64,000 nt of DNA from Scytolyngbya sp. HA4215-MV1 (GCA_019359045.1 JAHHIA010000008.1:232803-296802); one strand, 5' to 3'; shown: positions 1 through 9,119, numbered from the stretch's first letter. The notes: generated by a model from the sequence alone, not told the origin. Translations and numbers: made by a program.

Positions 1-434
1 ACGAGTATGATAAGGATCTACAGTCCTTTGCACTAGACCGAGTATTGTATTCCTCAGTACAATATCCTTATGACTATGGGTTCGTGCCAAATACGCTAGC
101 TGACGACGGTGATCCCTTGGATGGAATGGTACTCATGGATCAGCCCACTTTTCCAGGATGTGTCATTGCAGCCCGACCAATCGGCATGTTAGAGATGATA
201 GATGGTGGCGATCACGACGAAAAGATTTTGTGTGTTCCTGATAAAGATCCCCGCTATGTCCAGGTTCGGTCTTTGAAAGATCTTGCGCCTCATCGTTTGG
301 ATGAGATTGCTGAATTTTTCAAAACCTATAAGAATCTAGAAAAGAAAGTCACCGAGATTCTTGGTTGGAAAGATGTAGAGCATGTCATGCCATTAGTAGA
401 AGCTTGCATCAACGCTGGAATCAAGCAAGGCTAA
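1..434 (+). CDS. ppa: Inorganic pyrophosphatase, 5' end cut off by the window
   Basis: Soluble inorganic pyrophosphatase (family I), which hydrolyses PPi to two phosphates and so drives biosynthetic reactions. The reading frame is already open at base 3 ([16 protein letters not shown]), so about 144 codons are visible of a protein that is usually about 170 residues. The family core is clear: [11 protein letters not shown], then the acidic metal-binding stretch [12 protein letters not shown], then [10 protein letters not shown] and the C-terminal FKTYKNLE. The true start lies upstream of the window; the internal TTG at 45 is not the start. A gap of about 450 bases separates it from panD. Identification is firm. 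Confidence 0.95.
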   Translation, partial: EYDKDLQSFALDRVLYSSVQYPYDYGFVPNTLADDGDPLDGMVLMDQPTFPGCVIAARPIGMLEMIDGGDHDEKILCVPDKDPRYVQVRSLKDLAPHRLDEIAEFFKTYKNLEKKVTEILGWKDVEHVMPLVEACINAGIKQG

Positions 435-890
435 AGAACATTTGGAGGCAGTATCCGGAAATTATTTTGAAGTTCTGTCAAAGCTTATAGTGAGAAACAG
501 TTTCCGGATCTGTCCACGGTTAAATTCAGGGTGATGACCAAATTGTTGAACCGAGTTTGTCGGTTGCTTCCAGTCTGATAAGCTATCGAGCATGATTTTG
601 TGAGTTTAAACAATTCGCAAAATGGCAACTCGTACTCAAGCCAGAGACAAGAATCAGAATGAGAGTCCTCCGATGTTCTGTCAAGGGTGTTTTGAGGTGT
701 TGAAATACCTCAAAACAGGCCTCTGGATCTGAACAGTTCAAAATTGACAGATGACTTGTATCCAAGTTAGAGGATCTTTAACTGATTTGATTTTGTGGTG
801 ATAGGTACTCGTAAAGTCAGGGAAAAATCTAACTAAAGGTTAAGAGGTTGACCCAGATTGACGATAGTTCTCCTGGAATAGTTTCTTTTT
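435..890. other. Intergenic region with two inverted repeats
   Basis: No credible gene lies here. A 9-bp inverted repeat ATCCGGAAA / TTTCCGGAT (453-461 and 501-509) follows ppa by about 20 bases. A second, tighter hairpin with an 11-bp perfect stem (TGTTTTGAGGT / ACCTCAAAACA, 8-base loop) is at 688-717. Neither has a clean T-tract, so neither is a convincing intrinsic terminator. The second could belong to the panD leader. Confidence 0.5.
688..717. repeat. Perfect 11-bp hairpin in the ppa-panD gap
   Basis: The arms TGTTTTGAGGT (688-698) and ACCTCAAAACA (707-717) enclose the loop GTTGAAAT. The hairpin lies about 175 bases upstream of panD and 255 bases after ppa. The palindrome is seen directly; its role (mRNA 3' end, leader structure or protein site) is unknown. 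Confidence 0.6.
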
Positions 891-1280
891 ATGCAGCGCA
901 CACTCCTCCTTGCGAAGATTCACAGTTGTACCCTCACATCTGCCAACTTAGAGTATGTCGGCAGTATCAGCATCGATCAATTTTTAATGGATGCTGCGGG
1001 GATTTTGCCTTATGAGCAGGTGCAAGTCGTGAATCTTTCTAATGGGGAGCGTCTGGTGACTTATGCAATTTCTGCCCCAGCTCGCTCCGGGGCAATTGAA
1101 CTCAATGGTGCTGCTGCCCGTTTGGGCATTCGAGGCGATCGCTTGATTATTATGTCTTATGGCCAATTTACGCCAGAAGAGATAAAGTCTTATTCCCCTA
1201 CCGTAGTCCTCGTGGATGGACAAAACCGTCTGATGGAAGTTCGTCGTTATGATGAACTGCTGACCCAAGCCTACCCCTGA
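891..1280 (+). CDS. panD: Aspartate 1-decarboxylase
   Basis: Pyruvoyl-dependent decarboxylase that makes beta-alanine from L-aspartate for pantothenate and CoA synthesis. The 129-residue length is normal. The proenzyme self-cleavage site is in its standard place, Gly24-Ser25 in EYVGSISID, where Ser25 becomes the pyruvoyl group. Lys9 and the conserved GAA motif (NGAAARLG) are also present. The next gene begins 9 bases after the stop, suggesting co-transcription. The start is the ATG at 891, after an upstream T-rich tract. Identification is firm. Confidence 0.96.
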   Translation: MQRTLLLAKIHSCTLTSANLEYVGSISIDQFLMDAAGILPYEQVQVVNLSNGERLVTYAISAPARSGAIELNGAAARLGIRGDRLIIMSYGQFTPEEIKSYSPTVVLVDGQNRLMEVRRYDELLTQAYP

Positions 1281-1289
1281 AAAACGAAG

Positions 1290-2198
1290 ATGTCTGATCT
1301 CATTACCCCTGTTCCGACTTCCCCATCTCACGAAGAAAGCGCTGGCATGATACCGAATCCCTCTTTAGATTTCTTGATTCGCTTTTGGGGTGTCCGGGGC
1401 AGTATCCCCACCCCCGGTAGTGAAACAGTCCGCTATGGTGGCAATACCTCCTGTGTTGAAATGCTGGTAGGGGGTAAACGGTTGATCTTTGATGGGGGGA
1501 CTGGGCTAAGGGTATTGGGCAAAGAATTGCTCAAACATACTCCGGTGGAAGCCTATATGTTTTTTACCCATTCTCACTGGGATCACATCCAAGGATTTCC
1601 ATTTTTTGTGCCAGCCTTTATTCCGGGCAACTGTTTCCATATCCACGGAGCAATCGCCCCCAATGGCGCAACAATGAAGCAACGTCTGAGTGATCAAATG
1701 CTTCATCCCAATTTCCCGGTACCCATGCAGGTGATGAAGTCTGACCTCAAGTTCTATGACATTCAAGCGGGGGATGTCATCAAGCTAGATGATATTACCA
1801 TCGAAAATGGTCCGTTGAATCACCCAAATACGGCGATCGGCTATCGAATTACCTGGCAGGGGCGCACCGCAGTTTATGCCACTGACACTGAACATTATCC
1901 CGATCATGTAGACGAAAACTTGTTGCACCTTGCCCGTGATGCGGATGTGTTGATCTACGATGCTTGTTATACAGATGAAGAGTATTACGACCCCAAATCT
2001 CCTCGTGTTGGCTGGGGGCACTCGACCTGGCAGGCAGGGCTAGAGCTCGCACAGGCAGCAGGGGTAAAGCGACCTGTGATGTTTCATCACGACCCCAATC
2101 ATAGTGACGATTTTTTGGATCAAGTTGAGGCTGAGGTTCAGTCAATCTGCCCAAATGCAATTTTGGCGCGCGAAGGAATGATTTTGCCGGTTGTGTAG
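1290..2198 (+). CDS. Metallo-beta-lactamase-fold hydrolase (cyclic-phosphate phosphodiesterase-like)
   Basis: A 302-residue metal-dependent hydrolase. After a poorly conserved N-terminal tail of about 27 residues comes IRFWGVRGSIPTPG and GGNTSC, typical of the PhnP/RNase Z-like branch. The metal motif HSHWDHIQG (HxHxDH) lies near residue 94, with later ligands in YATDTEH and FHHDPNHSDD. The substrate cannot be read from sequence; relatives act on cyclic phosphates, cyclic nucleotides or tRNA ends. It follows panD by 9 bases, although no functional link is evident. A second possible start is Met20, which would remove the unconserved tail. Confidence 0.85.
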   Translation: MSDLITPVPTSPSHEESAGMIPNPSLDFLIRFWGVRGSIPTPGSETVRYGGNTSCVEMLVGGKRLIFDGGTGLRVLGKELLKHTPVEAYMFFTHSHWDHIQGFPFFVPAFIPGNCFHIHGAIAPNGATMKQRLSDQMLHPNFPVPMQVMKSDLKFYDIQAGDVIKLDDITIENGPLNHPNTAIGYRITWQGRTAVYATDTEHYPDHVDENLLHLARDADVLIYDACYTDEEYYDPKSPRVGWGHSTWQAGLELAQAAGVKRPVMFHHDPNHSDDFLDQVEAEVQSICPNAILAREGMILPVV

Positions 2199-2287
2199 CG
2201 GGATGCTTCTGAGCGCTTGAGTTGTTTTGGTATTGAGTTTAGCGGGATGTTTTTCGCTTCGCCCTGACTGCGCGCGTTTTGCCAGTT

Positions 2288-3430
2288 TTACCCTGCGATA
2301 ATTGAGCCAGCGACGGTTTCGATACTAGAGCGCAATTCTCGCAATTTTTCTGCGGCTTGTCCTCGAGTCAAAATGGTTTTGGCTTGCTCAAGTCCGGTGG
2401 ATAAATCGGGGCAAGCTCCACAGCGCCAAAGGTAGAAGCCGCCATTCCAGATGCTGGAGCGCAGCAGCTCGGAGACTTCTCCCCGCAGGACAGATTGAAG
2501 AGTGGCGATTGTTTCTTCCGAGGATGGAAGTGGCACATCGGTTCCTGCTAGGTCGTAATCACGAGGGTGTAATAGCAGGCGATCGAAAGAAAGGGTGGAA
2601 AATGTGCTGGATTTTGGATTTTGAATTTTGGATGGCATGGTGGCTTGTTCAGGGGGAACTGGTTGATTGAACTTGCCTAATCCAATAATGGCGGTGCGAT
2701 CGCGCGGCAGATCACAACTTCCCTCCAATCCTTTGACTGTGGTTAGGTAAGCAGGCGTGCCACGTAACTCGATCGCAGTTTGAAACATGCCTTCGGTAGG
2801 GGGATGGACAAAACCTGCTGCCACATGGGATGTTCCCCGATAAGGAACCCAGACTAACTCCAGTGTGGCAAAGGGAGGACGTTTGCCAATTTGATCTCGG
2901 TAAGGCACGATATCCGATGCCAGGGGAAAGTGTTTGGGCAAATAAACAAACCCCAATCCTGTTTTTTGGAGGACGGCTTGCACCTCAGTTATTGTGAGGT
3001 GTTGCCAGGCTACGCCAAGCCCTTGCCATACCTCGATCAGAGGGATTCCCTCTTTGGTGGGCATGCGATCGCCCCCATGTAAGATGGTGGGACAGCCTAC
3101 AGTTGCCAGGATTAAAGCGGTAATTGGGCTAAGAGGAACTGTACGCGATCGTCCATCGTAAGGCGATCCCAAAATCATGGGCAGATATTTCGAGGCGATC
3201 GGTTGTAGCCCAGGTCCCAATTGATCATAAGCATCTAACATGCCCGCTAATTCTGTACCGGTCGGTCGCTTGATCCGATGGGCAATCATAAATGCACCAA
3301 TTTGGGCGGGTGTTGCTTCCTGCAAAAGCATCATGCGGGTTGCGATTTCTGCTTCTTGCCGACTCAAATTTTCACCCGTGTGGTTGCCGCTACCCACTTT
3401 ACGAAGCAATTCGCGAAAAGCATTACTCAT
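2288..3430 (-). CDS. Anthranilate phosphoribosyltransferase-family (TrpD-like) protein
   Basis: A 380-residue protein of the nucleoside phosphorylase/TrpD fold: a helical N-terminal domain (LSRQEAEIATRMML, PAQIGAFMIAHRIK) followed by the phosphoribosyl-binding domain. The PRPP-binding loop that reads GTGGD in true TrpD is here GSPYDGRSRT at residues 88-97, so an ordinary tryptophan-pathway role is doubtful. Related YbiB/TrpD2 proteins bind nucleic acid, but whether this one does is not known. Residues about 266-274 (SKIQNPKSS) are encoded by a TTTTGGA-type heptamer run, probably a repeat inserted in the gene. It converges on the upstream MBL-fold gene. Confidence 0.75.
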   Translation of the reverse strand: MSNAFRELLRKVGSGNHTGENLSRQEAEIATRMMLLQEATPAQIGAFMIAHRIKRPTGTELAGMLDAYDQLGPGLQPIASKYLPMILGSPYDGRSRTVPLSPITALILATVGCPTILHGGDRMPTKEGIPLIEVWQGLGVAWQHLTITEVQAVLQKTGLGFVYLPKHFPLASDIVPYRDQIGKRPPFATLELVWVPYRGTSHVAAGFVHPPTEGMFQTAIELRGTPAYLTTVKGLEGSCDLPRDRTAIIGLGKFNQPVPPEQATMPSKIQNPKSSTFSTLSFDRLLLHPRDYDLAGTDVPLPSSEETIATLQSVLRGEVSELLRSSIWNGGFYLWRCGACPDLSTGLEQAKTILTRGQAAEKLRELRSSIETVAGSIIAG

Positions 3431-3602
3431 TTTGAGAAAGATTGAAGAGATAAATATTGGTAAAGGGAAAATTTCTCAGGGACTGGGATCGCTGGAATAT
3501 GTATTGAGGATTGTAAGTATAAACGATAGATTTAGGACTATAGAGTCTGGCAAGCAACTTTAGACAATTTGCGATCGTCCGAAAACTAGAAGGCGGTTGA
3601 AA

Positions 3603-4556
3603 TTAGACTTTTTGTAATGAAGTGGAAAAAAGAGGCGAATCGGGATGATCAAGCCAGTCTTTGTGCGGCATTAGTAAGTCGTGTACGAGTTCACGAAACC
3701 GCTGAATGGGAGGGATTTGCAAGCGATCTTGAGTAGTGACTAAGACCACCTGGCGGATGAGGGTAGGGTCTTCAGTCGAACGGATCGCCAAAGAGGGATC
3801 GATGTGAATGTCTAGAATGGCACCTTTTGGGAGTAGGGCAATCAGTTCTCCTTGGCGTACTATGCCCCGAAAGGCATCTAATGTATTGAGTTCTAGAACG
3901 GCATTTAAAACGGCTCCCTGGCGCTGAAATTGTTCTTGTACGAGGCGTTGCATCCCATAGCCATCCTTAAAAACTACCTGTCCATAGCGGACAAGTTCTG
4001 CCCAGGGCACCGTTTGATATTGTGTTAGAGGATGATTGGCTGCCATGAGAATTTCGATCGGCTCATTATAAAGCTGATCGACCACCATTTCGGGTGTGGT
4101 GGCTAAGAAGCGATTGTTCATGACAATTGCCAAATCCACTAAGCCATCTTTTAATACTTTGAGGGCGCGATCGCTGCCTAAGGACGTGACCCGCAACTGG
4201 ACTTCTGGATAATCTTGACAAAATTGTTGTAAAACGGGCGGTAGGTAATAAGCGCAAACTGAATGAATTGCAGCAATACAAAGTTCGGGTTGTTTCCCTG
4301 CCCGTAAATCTTCAATTTCTTGAACTGCGGATTGCCACTCTTGCCAAATGCGCCGGGCACGCAGCAAAAAGCGTTCTCCTGCCAGAGTTAGCTTTGCCTG
4401 GGTTGCACGGTGTAATAGCAGCAAACCTAAGTCTGTTTCCAGGGCTTGAATTTGCCGACTAATCGTGGATTGGGTCACCTTGCATTTGAGTGCTGCTTGC
4501 TGGAAACTACCTGTCTCAGCGACAGCGAGAAAAGCTTGCAACTGTTCCAGGCGCAT
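3603..4556 (-). CDS. LysR-family transcriptional regulator
   Basis: A 317-residue LysR-type regulator. The N-terminal winged helix-turn-helix is textbook (MRLEQLQAFLAVAETGSFQQAA, then VTQSTISRQIQALE, residues 1-60). An effector-binding domain with the periplasmic-binding-protein fold follows from about residue 90 (ELCIAAIHSVCAYYLPPVL). Cyanobacterial members include NdhR, CmpR, NtcB and PacR; I cannot assign this one to any of them with confidence. The closest divergent gene is not adjacent, since both neighbours are on the same strand, so the target is unclear from context. Confidence 0.88.
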   Translation of the reverse strand: MRLEQLQAFLAVAETGSFQQAALKCKVTQSTISRQIQALETDLGLLLLHRATQAKLTLAGERFLLRARRIWQEWQSAVQEIEDLRAGKQPELCIAAIHSVCAYYLPPVLQQFCQDYPEVQLRVTSLGSDRALKVLKDGLVDLAIVMNNRFLATTPEMVVDQLYNEPIEILMAANHPLTQYQTVPWAELVRYGQVVFKDGYGMQRLVQEQFQRQGAVLNAVLELNTLDAFRGIVRQGELIALLPKGAILDIHIDPSLAIRSTEDPTLIRQVVLVTTQDRLQIPPIQRFRELVHDLLMPHKDWLDHPDSPLFSTSLQKV

Positions 4557-4679
4557 AAATCGTGTAGTCTAAATTACAATTTTCCATTCAAGAAATTTAG
4601 CGGATTTATGACATCGATTTAGTAAGTCTTGATACAGCCTGTCATTCTCTATTCACAACTCTCTCTTCTTGTCACCCCA

Positions 4680-5579
4680 TTACTTCTTTGCCGGACGCCA
4701 AATTGGTTGACTGTAATCAATTTCTGAATTGCCAATAATTTTAGTTTTGCCTGAACCATTGCTGTTCATGATGTAGATTTCGTTCATGCCGTGGTGGTTG
4801 ACGGTATAAGCAATTTTCTGTCCGTCGGGAGACCAACTTGGCGAGAAGGCGTCGATGGCGCGATCGGTTAGGCGGGTTAGATGAGAGCCATCGATGTTCA
4901 TGACATAGATGCTGTTTTGACGCGGAGGATTGTTGCGATTGGAGGCAAAAGCAATTTGACTTCCGTTCGGTGACCAAGCAGGTACCGCATCCGTGGCCGA
5001 ATCATGGGTGATCCGTTGGGGGTGAGAGCCATCGGCATTCATGATATAAATTTCGTAATTTTTATCGCGATTGGAGACAAAGGCTATTTTTTCGCCGTCA
5101 GGTGACCAGACGGGAGAAACATCGATAGCTGTATTGCGCGTGAGCCGTACCAGGTTGGCGCCATTCCAATCCATAACATAGATTTCGTGTCCTTGCCCGC
5201 GGCTGGACATAAAAGCAATTTTTTTGCCATTGGGTGACCAATTGGGGAACCAGTTTTCTCCCTGATGGTCGGTTAACCGGGTTAACTCTGAGCCATCTGC
5301 CTTCATGCGATAGATGTCGAGTTTGCCATTGCGTTCTGAAACAAAGGCGATATATTGTCCATCGGGTGACCATGCAGGGAGGAGGTCGCTATCGGGATTG
5401 TCGGTTAACCGGGTCGATCGCGATCCGTCTGCGTTCATGACATAGATATCGCTGCCCTTGTGGTCGAGAAAGGTAAAGGCTATTTTGTCAGCGGTATCTG
5501 CCAGATTGTTACAAGCAGCCAGGCTAAACGGCAAGAGCAGTTGAACAAAGCGGCGGATTACTGGCGTAAAAACAAACAT
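4680..5579 (-). CDS. TolB-like PD40 beta-propeller lipoprotein
   Basis: A 299-residue exported protein. The N-terminus has Arg-Arg, a hydrophobic stretch and a lipobox ending LAAC (Cys23), so it should be a lipoprotein. The rest is six PD40/WD40-like repeats of the type Y(V/I)MNADGS...LT...PxWSPDG..IAF, which together form one beta-propeller. TolB and many secreted propellers share this repeat, but the TolB N-terminal domain is absent and no Tol-Pal genes are nearby. It therefore may bind a partner or substrate in the periplasm; the function is unknown. It is transcribed away from the kinase gene at 5705. Confidence 0.82.
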   Translation of the reverse strand: MFVFTPVIRRFVQLLLPFSLAACNNLADTADKIAFTFLDHKGSDIYVMNADGSRSTRLTDNPDSDLLPAWSPDGQYIAFVSERNGKLDIYRMKADGSELTRLTDHQGENWFPNWSPNGKKIAFMSSRGQGHEIYVMDWNGANLVRLTRNTAIDVSPVWSPDGEKIAFVSNRDKNYEIYIMNADGSHPQRITHDSATDAVPAWSPNGSQIAFASNRNNPPRQNSIYVMNIDGSHLTRLTDRAIDAFSPSWSPDGQKIAYTVNHHGMNEIYIMNSNGSGKTKIIGNSEIDYSQPIWRPAKK

Positions 5580-5704
5580 TTTTTCTGGATTAGATTTTGA
5601 TTTCTGGATTGCTCAGGGCAATTGACCTAAGAGTTGGCTAACATTGCTTTATTCGACGGGTGAATTGAATGACACGGGATGAAGGGACGGGGAGTGTGTA
5701 GCGG

Positions 5705-7735
5705 ATGACCTCGCTCTATTGCAGTCAAGGGCATGAAAACTTGACAGGAAGTCGGTTTTGTCACCAATGTGGCGAGCGGTTGCCTCTGCCACGCGGGAAT
5801 GTGTATACGGGGTTAGTCCTCACCGATCGCTACCAGATTATTGGTGAGCTGGGGCATGGTGGTTTTGGACGAACCTATCTGGCAGAGGACACCAATCGGT
5901 TTAATGAACGCTGTGTTTTAAAAGAGTTTGCGCCGCAGGTAGAAGGGGCAACTGCTTTGCAAAAGGCAGAGGAACTGTTTGAGCGAGAAGCAGGGGTGCT
6001 CTACAAGTTACAACATCCTCAGATTCCACGCTTTCGAGAGCTGTTTCGGGCGAATTTGCAGGGCAAGGACTCGCTATTTTTGGTGCAGGATTATGTAGAA
6101 GGACACACCTATCATGCCCTACTCAACGATCGCAAGCTCCAAAGAACCAGGTTTGAAGAATGGGAAGTGACGCAGCTACTCTTGCAGATTTTGCCGGTTC
6201 TCAGCTATATCCATGCGGCAGGAGTCATTCATCGCGATATTGCGCCCGATAATCTTATCCAGCGGCAAGTGGATGGGTTACCAGTTTTAATTGATTTTGG
6301 TGGAGTAAAACACATCGCAGCGGTGGTTTCGTCGCAAGTGCATCCCTTGTTGCCTCCGGGTGCGGTGACTCGTCTGGGCAAGGCAGGCTATGCCCCCGAC
6401 GAGCAGATGCAAAAAGGGGTGGTTTTTCCGCATAGTGATTTATATGCGCTGGCAGTTACGGCGCTGGTTTTGCTGACTGGGAAAGATCCGCAAGAATTGC
6501 TCGACACCTTTACGATGAATTGGATGTGGCGGCAGGAGGTGCAGCTGAGTCCAACCTTGGGCATGGTGTTGGATCGGATGCTGGCGCGATTACCGAGCGA
6601 TCGCTATCAGTCAGCGGAGGAGGTGCTGACAGCGCTCCACCAGGCAGGCAATTTTGTCGGTTCTGCGCTTGCTCAACCTGCAGTTTCCTATACTTCGCCT
6701 TTGCCGACGATACCGATTGCTTCTCCTTTTTCATCGGCAAGTGGTCCAGTTCCAAGGGGGACATTGCCCACTGCGACTGTCGCAGCAGCGCCCCCGGTGC
6801 CGCCAAGACGGTTGGGGGGATGGTTAAGAGCTGTTCTCAGTCTCTTGTTGCTTGCAGGGCTGGGGAGTTTAGGGGGCTGGGGCATGTGGTTATGGATGAA
6901 ATCGAAGCCGCCATCGCTTCCCAGTAAAACGCCGAATGTGGTGGTGAGCCAACCGACGAGTCCCTCTAGCCAATATTCGGCAGAAGAGCAGGCGAGAAAA
7001 GAACGCTTACGGCAGCGCCAGCAAGCGTTGGGCATTCGCGATTCGTTCTATATCAGTTTGGTGAATCAGGCGTTTTTCGATCGCCATCCTGATCAGCAGG
7101 GACGGACTCTCAGTTCTGCTCCGCAAGATGCTGAGTTACGGGCAGATTGGGATGAGATGGCGGCGAATCTGCTCGACAAACTGGAGGGATTGAGTGCAGC
7201 GCAACGATCTCAACTGGGCAACTATACTCCGGCGGATATCACCCGTTGGAAGGCGGCGGTGAATACGTTGCATCTCAGTAGTGCTGCCTTGTTTGATTTG
7301 GCAGATGGGCAGTTTTTTCGACTCTTTCCAGAGCAACGGGGGCAAGCGTTTCTCGATCGTCCGGTTGGGCAGATCTGGCAAGCGATCGCAGCGAGTGAAC
7401 TGGATGAAATCCAGTCGGGTGTTGCTTTGGAAATGATTCAATTTGACCCGGGAATGAATTTGAAACGGGTAAAAGGCACTCTGAAACCGGGTGAAGGTAA
7501 AGCCTACATTGCACTGCTTAAGCAAAATCAGGAAGTGCAGGTAAACCTGGATGCTCCAGAAAAAAGTACTTCGTTTTCGGTGTATCCGCCCAAGCCTCCG
7601 CCATCCATTTTAGAAGACTCACCCAAACTGCAGTGGGCAGGCAAATTGAATCAGGCGGGCTATTACGAGTTTGTGGTGGTTTCGACTGCGTCGGAGGAAA
7701 TCGAGTATGAGTTGGAGGTGGTGGCGAATGAGTAG
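5705..7735 (+). CDS. Membrane Ser/Thr protein kinase with N-terminal zinc ribbon
   Basis: A 676-residue Hanks-type kinase. Residues 1-24 form a Cys/His zinc-ribbon (CSQGH, then CHQCGE). The kinase domain spans about 41-315, with the glycine loop LGHGGFGRTYLAED, Lys73 (VLKEF), the catalytic loop HRDIAPDN at 176-183 and DFG at 197-199. The usual Lys after HRDI is Ala; this variant is recurrent in cyanobacterial kinases, so activity cannot be ruled in or out. A Pro/Ser-rich linker leads to one membrane helix near 375-397. A C-terminal domain of about 250 residues outside the kinase is unrecognised and may be the sensor. Confidence 0.85.
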   Translation: MTSLYCSQGHENLTGSRFCHQCGERLPLPRGNVYTGLVLTDRYQIIGELGHGGFGRTYLAEDTNRFNERCVLKEFAPQVEGATALQKAEELFEREAGVLYKLQHPQIPRFRELFRANLQGKDSLFLVQDYVEGHTYHALLNDRKLQRTRFEEWEVTQLLLQILPVLSYIHAAGVIHRDIAPDNLIQRQVDGLPVLIDFGGVKHIAAVVSSQVHPLLPPGAVTRLGKAGYAPDEQMQKGVVFPHSDLYALAVTALVLLTGKDPQELLDTFTMNWMWRQEVQLSPTLGMVLDRMLARLPSDRYQSAEEVLTALHQAGNFVGSALAQPAVSYTSPLPTIPIASPFSSASGPVPRGTLPTATVAAAPPVPPRRLGGWLRAVLSLLLLAGLGSLGGWGMWLWMKSKPPSLPSKTPNVVVSQPTSPSSQYSAEEQARKERLRQRQQALGIRDSFYISLVNQAFFDRHPDQQGRTLSSAPQDAELRADWDEMAANLLDKLEGLSAAQRSQLGNYTPADITRWKAAVNTLHLSSAALFDLADGQFFRLFPEQRGQAFLDRPVGQIWQAIAASELDEIQSGVALEMIQFDPGMNLKRVKGTLKPGEGKAYIALLKQNQEVQVNLDAPEKSTSFSVYPPKPPPSILEDSPKLQWAGKLNQAGYYEFVVVSTASEEIEYELEVVANE

Positions 7736-7870
7736 GGGACTGATGGGGGAGAGGAGTAAAGGGGGGATGGGGTAAGGGGGCTTTTGTGGTTCATGGGTTT
7801 GACATCATGGGTTCATTGCTTTGTTAAAGGGGGTGGCTACAATTCGGTGAAACGATCGCAGGAGTTGAGT

Positions 7871-8020
7871 ATGAAGTCGGTTCAGCGAGTCTTAGGGGTT
7901 TTGGTTGTACTTTACCTGCTGTATCTGGTGAAGTCGGCGTTGGGGATTAATTTGTCCGATCGGTATACTGCCTGGGATTTTTTGAAGTTCCCCATTTGGA
8001 ATATTTTGCATCACGCTTGA
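7871..8020 (+). CDS. Small single-pass membrane protein
   Basis: A 49-residue protein starting at the ATG at 7871, preceded by AGGAG about 5 bases upstream, which is a better start than the upstream in-frame alternative at 7784. It has one hydrophobic segment (VLGVLVVLYLLYLV, residues about 8-21), followed by a short amphipathic tail ending in ILHHA. I do not recognise a family. It follows the kinase gene on the same strand after 135 bases. The good ribosome-binding site and membrane-protein composition argue that it is real. Confidence 0.55.
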   Translation: MKSVQRVLGVLVVLYLLYLVKSALGINLSDRYTAWDFLKFPIWNILHHA

Positions 8021-8159
8021 ACTGGGTTTGACGATCGCAGATGGTTGCTTTTGAGTGGTTTGTGCTGTTGGGTGACTTAAGACAGAGTTAACACGCTTTT
8101 TATTAGCTCAGTCTCCAGAACCCAGTGTCGAAAATCTAAAGTTTAACTGTCAAGCAGGG

Positions 8160-9119
8160 TTATTCGAGGGAAGTGTTTGAGGGTGCAGTGGGTTTGCGGG
8201 AGTAGTAGATCCCGATCGCGATCGCAGCTAGATAGAGCAATGAACCAATCGTATAAACGGTGTTTCCGACAGCTTGGTCATAGGGTAAAAGGCGCAAGTC
8301 GAGGAGCAAAAAATGCCAGTCATGCAGCACCCCTTCACCCCCTAATAGGGGCAGACTCCGTTCTTGAGCATCTTTGATATAGATCGAAACATCCCAAAAA
8401 TTTTCTGCTACCCAGCAAAGGGCAACGGCAGCAGCATATTTTTGATGAGTAAAGAAAAAATAACCGCTGATAATGGCAGGAATCAAGATTTGGTTGAGTG
8501 ATCCACCCAACATATGGAGAAACTCGCCGAATGGCGAAAAAATTGTGTGTCCAGCTTCGTGAAAGATCAGATTCACGCCATGCAGAAAACCCATGATGGC
8601 ATTACTACCTTCCAGGAAATTTTCGACCGTATAGGCGGGACTGCCAAACCAGCCATAGAGAGCAAGAATGGCGATGCCTGTCAAGCGAAAAGCGCTGAAG
8701 TTGGATTGGAGAAAAGTAAAGCAGGCGATCGGATCGGGTTTTTCAGCCAACCAACGAGGTAGGGTTTGGCGACGGCGGGAAGTCGGATGCGACGATCGAG
8801 GTGGTTGCACTCTTGGCTTTCTAGGAGGGATGGTTAAAGGAAAGGCTTCGCTCCAAATGGGGTCGGGTTGTCCGGTCAACCAGGCATAAACTTTGACCGT
8901 TTGAATGGGTGCATCCAGTCTTCGTAAGGTTTGCTGAATGCGCTGAATCGTTGGCAGCCGATCGAGTTTGCGAGTGGAGGTGAGCAAAACCTGCAAACTG
9001 CCATGTTTGAGTCGAGTCTTGACCTGAAGTCCTTTTGCCGGAAGTACTTGATGGAGCAGAACGGCGATCGCGGCTTCGTCGCCCTGGTGTGCCAGTGCTA
9101 ATAAATCAGGCTGAGACAT
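8160..9119 (-). CDS. Membrane protein with HEAGH motif (M50-like putative metalloprotease)
   Basis: A 319-residue protein. The start is taken as ATG 9119, with GTG 9122 directly before it. The N-terminal 95 residues (LLALAHQGDEAAIAVLL...) form a soluble domain found in other cyanobacterial proteins, followed by an Arg/Pro-rich linker. From about residue 145 there are four to five hydrophobic segments. HEAGH lies at residues 187-191 inside a membrane-associated segment (LIFHEAGHTIFSPFGEF), resembling the HExxH zinc site of intramembrane site-2 proteases. A second ligand like the M50 NxxPxxxLDG motif was not found, so catalysis is uncertain. Confidence 0.65.
   Translation of the reverse strand: MSQPDLLALAHQGDEAAIAVLLHQVLPAKGLQVKTRLKHGSLQVLLTSTRKLDRLPTIQRIQQTLRRLDAPIQTVKVYAWLTGQPDPIWSEAFPLTIPPRKPRVQPPRSSHPTSRRRQTLPRWLAEKPDPIACFTFLQSNFSAFRLTGIAILALYGWFGSPAYTVENFLEGSNAIMGFLHGVNLIFHEAGHTIFSPFGEFLHMLGGSLNQILIPAIISGYFFFTHQKYAAAVALCWVAENFWDVSIYIKDAQERSLPLLGGEGVLHDWHFLLLDLRLLPYDQAVGNTVYTIGSLLYLAAIAIGIYYSRKPTAPSNTSLE

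Noticed and set aside
583..765. A 60-codon minus-strand frame between ppa and panD
   Set aside because: It spans a hairpin and has no coding features.
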